From positions 1 to 8,538 of the forward strand of contig CALPMR020000121.1 in assembly GCA_943324725.2 (NCBI GenBank): 8,538 nucleotides of DNA, in the 5' to 3' direction. The stretch is from Bordetella parapertussis. Its GTDB lineage: Bacteria; Cyanobacteriota; Cyanobacteriia; PCC-6307; Cyanobiaceae. A program made the position numbers and the translations under genes. The notes under the pieces are model-generated. The model saw only the letters and a program-made list of their open reading frames with translations, searched no databases and was not told the DNA's origin. Positions 6,348 to 8,538 of the stretch are shown here, in pieces (position 1 is the first letter of the stretch; each line of letters begins with the position of its first letter).

Positions 6348-8538
6348 ATGGGCGTCACTGAAACGAACACGTCTGTGGTTGCGAGCCAATCAGCTGTGGT
6401 TGCGAACCAGTCAGCCGTGCTCGCGAGCGGCTCAACCACCCTCGAGCCCGCCGCCATCGCCTTGAGCGCACAGCTGGCAGACCTCAGCAGTGTTGAAGCT
6501 GCCGATCACAGCGATGCCGAGCGCATCACCACGGAAGCAAGCCCAGCAGCGAGTGCTGCAACTGATCAGGCGATTCAGGAGCATCAAGCTACGCGAACAG
6601 AATCGCAACAGGCTGCAGACATCAAGACGCCATCCATACAAGACGTGACAGAGACAGCTGCGGCCGCAACCGTTGCAGCCAGGAATCCTGAGCCCCAGAG
6701 CCTTGAGCCTGACACCGTTGAGGCCGTGGAGATTGAAGCCACCTCAATCGAAACCACAGCGATCAAAGCAGGAAGCCCTGAGAGCGATTCCCTCCAGGTC
6801 GAAACCGATCACCTCCTGAGCAACACTGAAACAATTCCAGCCGTGAGCAGCGAAACCGCCAACAGCACAGCCAGCCTCCCCGAGGCCGATAGCCCAGAGC
6901 CGATCAGTGGCTTCATCCCCTTCGGTCTGCGGGCCGATCTGCTGGAGGGCCTCAGCGCCATCGGCTTCCAGACCCCATCGCCGATTCAGTTGGCCGCCAT
7001 CCCGGAGCTCCTGCTCGGGCGTGATCTGGTCGGCCAGGCCCAGACGGGTACGGGCAAAACGGCGGCTTTCGGCCTGCCTTTGCTGCATCGGCTCGATCCG
7101 GAGCAACGCAAACCCCAGGTGCTGGTGCTCACCCCCACGCGGGAACTGGCCATCCAGGTGGCCGAAGCGATCACCAGCTACGCGGCCCGCATGCCCCGCG
7201 TCAAGGTGCTGGCGATCTATGGCGGCTCCGATTTCCGCGATCAGATTCAACACCTCAAGCGCGGTGTTCAGATCGTGGTCGGCACCCCGGGCCGGGTGAT
7301 GGATCACATGCGCCAGGGCACCCTGGATCTATCGGAACTGCGCAGCCTGGTGCTCGACGAAGCCGATGAGATGTTGCGCATGGGCTTCATCGATGATGTC
7401 GAGTGGGTGCTCGAAAAATTACCCAGCGAACGTCAGGTGGTGCTGTTCTCAGCCACCATGCCGACGGAGATCCGGCGCCTCTCGCACCGTTATCTCAAGG
7501 ATCCGGCCGAAATCACCATCAAAACCAAAGGTGCCGATGGACGCCGCATCCGCCAGCGCTATCTGCTCGTCAACGCGCCCCAGAAGCTCGAGGCCCTGGA
7601 ACGGGTGCTGGAGGCCGAGCGCAGCGAAGGGGTGATCATCTTCGCCCGCACCAAGGCTGTCACCCTGACGGTGGCCGAATCCCTCGAGGCCCACGGCTAT
7701 GACGTGGCGGTGCTCAACGGCGATGTGCCCCAGGCCCAACGGGAGCGCACCATCGAGCGCCTGCGCGATGGCCGCGTCGATGTGTTGGTGGCCACCGATG
7801 TGGCCGCCCGCGGCCTGGACGTCGAGCGGATCAATCTCGTCGTCAACTACGACATTCCCTTCGATGGCGAGGCCTACGTGCACCGCATCGGCCGTACGGG
7901 CCGGGCCGGCCGCAGCGGCGACGCCATTCTCTTCCTCACCCCGCGGGAACGTCGTTTCCTGGGCGGCCTTGAGCGCACCGTCGGCCAACCGATTGAGCCG
8001 ATGGAGGTGCCCGCCAACGCCACCATCAATCAACACCGTCTCGATCGCCTGCGCGAGCGCCTCACCAGTGGCCTTGATGGCAAGGGCCGCAGCGAGGAGG
8101 AACTGGCCCTGCTGGGCGAAATCGTGCAGCGGGTCTGCCAGGAACAGGGCTGCAGCGGCGAACAACTGGCCGTGGCCGCCCTGGCCCTCAGCCTCGGCAG
8201 CAAACCGCTGCTGCAGCAAGGAGAAGAGCGCTGGACCTCCCCCCGTCCCTCCTCCCGGGAAGGATCCCGCGACGGCGGCTTCGATCGGGAGCGCGGCGAT
8301 CGCGATGGCGGCGGAGCACGCCGCGTTCTGCCGGATCGCCAGGATGGCCCGCCCGAAGCCCACATGGAGCGTTTCCGCATTGAGGTGGGCTGGCGCGATC
8401 GGGTCAAACCCGGCAACATTGTGGGCGCCATTGCCAACGAAGCCGGCATCACCGGTCGCTCGATCGGACGCATTCGCATCTTTGACGCCCACAGCACTGT
8501 CGATCTGCCCAAGGGGATGCCCGAGGAAGTCTTCAGCG
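6348..8538 (+). CDS. deaD: DEAD-box RNA helicase DeaD/CsdA type, with long acidic N-terminal extension (3' end missing)
   Basis: An ATP-dependent RNA helicase that likely remodels structured RNA in ribosome assembly, mRNA decay or cold adaptation. From the ATG at 6348, 730 codons are visible and the frame is open at the right edge. Residues 1-185 are low-complexity, rich in A, S, T and E, with about 30 acidic and 5 basic residues and no F, W, Y or C. The core then has the Q motif GFQTPSPIQ (206-214), motif I AQTGTGKT (231-238), PTRELA (263-268), TPGR (313-316), DEADE (337-341), SAT (368-370), TDVAARGLD (483-491) and HRIGRTGRAGR (512-522), all intact. A helical dimerisation-like stretch and an RG/RD-rich linker (about 635-665) lead to a DbpA-type RNA-binding domain beginning near 673 (MERFRIEVGWRDRVKPGNIVGAI), as in DeaD/CsdA. 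No Shine-Dalgarno precedes the ATG. An in-frame GTG at 6843 would give a conventional tail of about 20 residues and is the main alternative start. Upstream, the frame closes at the TGA at 6291. Confidence 0.93.
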   Translation, partial: MGVTETNTSVVASQSAVVANQSAVLASGSTTLEPAAIALSAQLADLSSVEAADHSDAERITTEASPAASAATDQAIQEHQATRTESQQAADIKTPSIQDVTETAAAATVAARNPEPQSLEPDTVEAVEIEATSIETTAIKAGSPESDSLQVETDHLLSNTETIPAVSSETANSTASLPEADSPEPISGFIPFGLRADLLEGLSAIGFQTPSPIQLAAIPELLLGRDLVGQAQTGTGKTAAFGLPLLHRLDPEQRKPQVLVLTPTRELAIQVAEAITSYAARMPRVKVLAIYGGSDFRDQIQHLKRGVQIVVGTPGRVMDHMRQGTLDLSELRSLVLDEADEMLRMGFIDDVEWVLEKLPSERQVVLFSATMPTEIRRLSHRYLKDPAEITIKTKGADGRRIRQRYLLVNAPQKLEALERVLEAERSEGVIIFARTKAVTLTVAESLEAHGYDVAVLNGDVPQAQRERTIERLRDGRVDVLVATDVAARGLDVERINLVVNYDIPFDGEAYVHRIGRTGRAGRSGDAILFLTPRERRFLGGLERTVGQPIEPMEVPANATINQHRLDRLRERLTSGLDGKGRSEEELALLGEIVQRVCQEQGCSGEQLAVAALALSLGSKPLLQQGEERWTSPRPSSREGSRDGGFDRERGDRDGGGARRVLPDRQDGPPEAHMERFRIEVGWRDRVKPGNIVGAIANEAGITGRSIGRIRIFDAHSTVDLPKGMPEEVFS
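6372..6434 (+). repeat. Three 21-base tandem repeats in the helicase N-terminal extension
   Basis: Three consecutive in-frame 21-base units (6372-6392, 6393-6413, 6414-6434) encode SVVASQS, AVVANQS and AVLASGS. Units one and two share the block TGTGGTTGCGA and differ at few bases; unit three has diverged further. The length is a multiple of three, so copy-number change would keep the frame open. Confidence 0.8.

Overview
The window is a GC-rich bacterial chromosome segment with four genes, all on the + strand: the 3' part of recB, recD, a small stand-alone cupin of the phosphomannose isomerase type II family, and the 5' part of a deaD/csdA-type DEAD-box RNA helicase. GC content, the scarcity of Shine-Dalgarno sites and the style of the cupin and helicase suggest a high-GC picocyanobacterium (Cyanobium/Synechococcus type). 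This is inference from recalled family resemblance, not a database match.

Layout. Bases 1-3695 encode RecB, cut by the left edge just before its Walker A motif; every helicase motif and the C-terminal nuclease residues are intact. recD (3692-5383) starts inside the recB stop codon (ATGA overlap). The pair should give the two motor subunits of RecBCD; recC is not in view and may lie upstream. A gap of about 340 bases (5384-5722) has no convincing gene but carries four compact inverted repeats. The cupin gene follows (5723-6175). A 172-base leader (6176-6347) holds a perfect but orphan Shine-Dalgarno-like sequence and a small hairpin just before the helicase ATG. The helicase (6348 to beyond the right edge) has a complete DEAD-box core and the start of a DbpA-type RNA-binding domain.

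How the genes relate. recB-recD is clearly one translational unit for double-strand break processing. The cupin and helicase are probably separate units: the cupin relates to sugar-nucleotide or mannose-phosphate chemistry, and the helicase to RNA remodelling, ribosome assembly or cold response. I see no mobile element, CRISPR array, tRNA or rRNA.

Most of the window is ordinary housekeeping sequence. The points worth a second look are: a 185-residue acidic, aromatic-free N-terminal extension on the helicase that contains a decaying 7-residue tandem repeat; the unusual helicase leader; a G7 tract at the recB/recD junction whose -1 slip would fuse RecB to RecD; and the hairpin cluster after recD.
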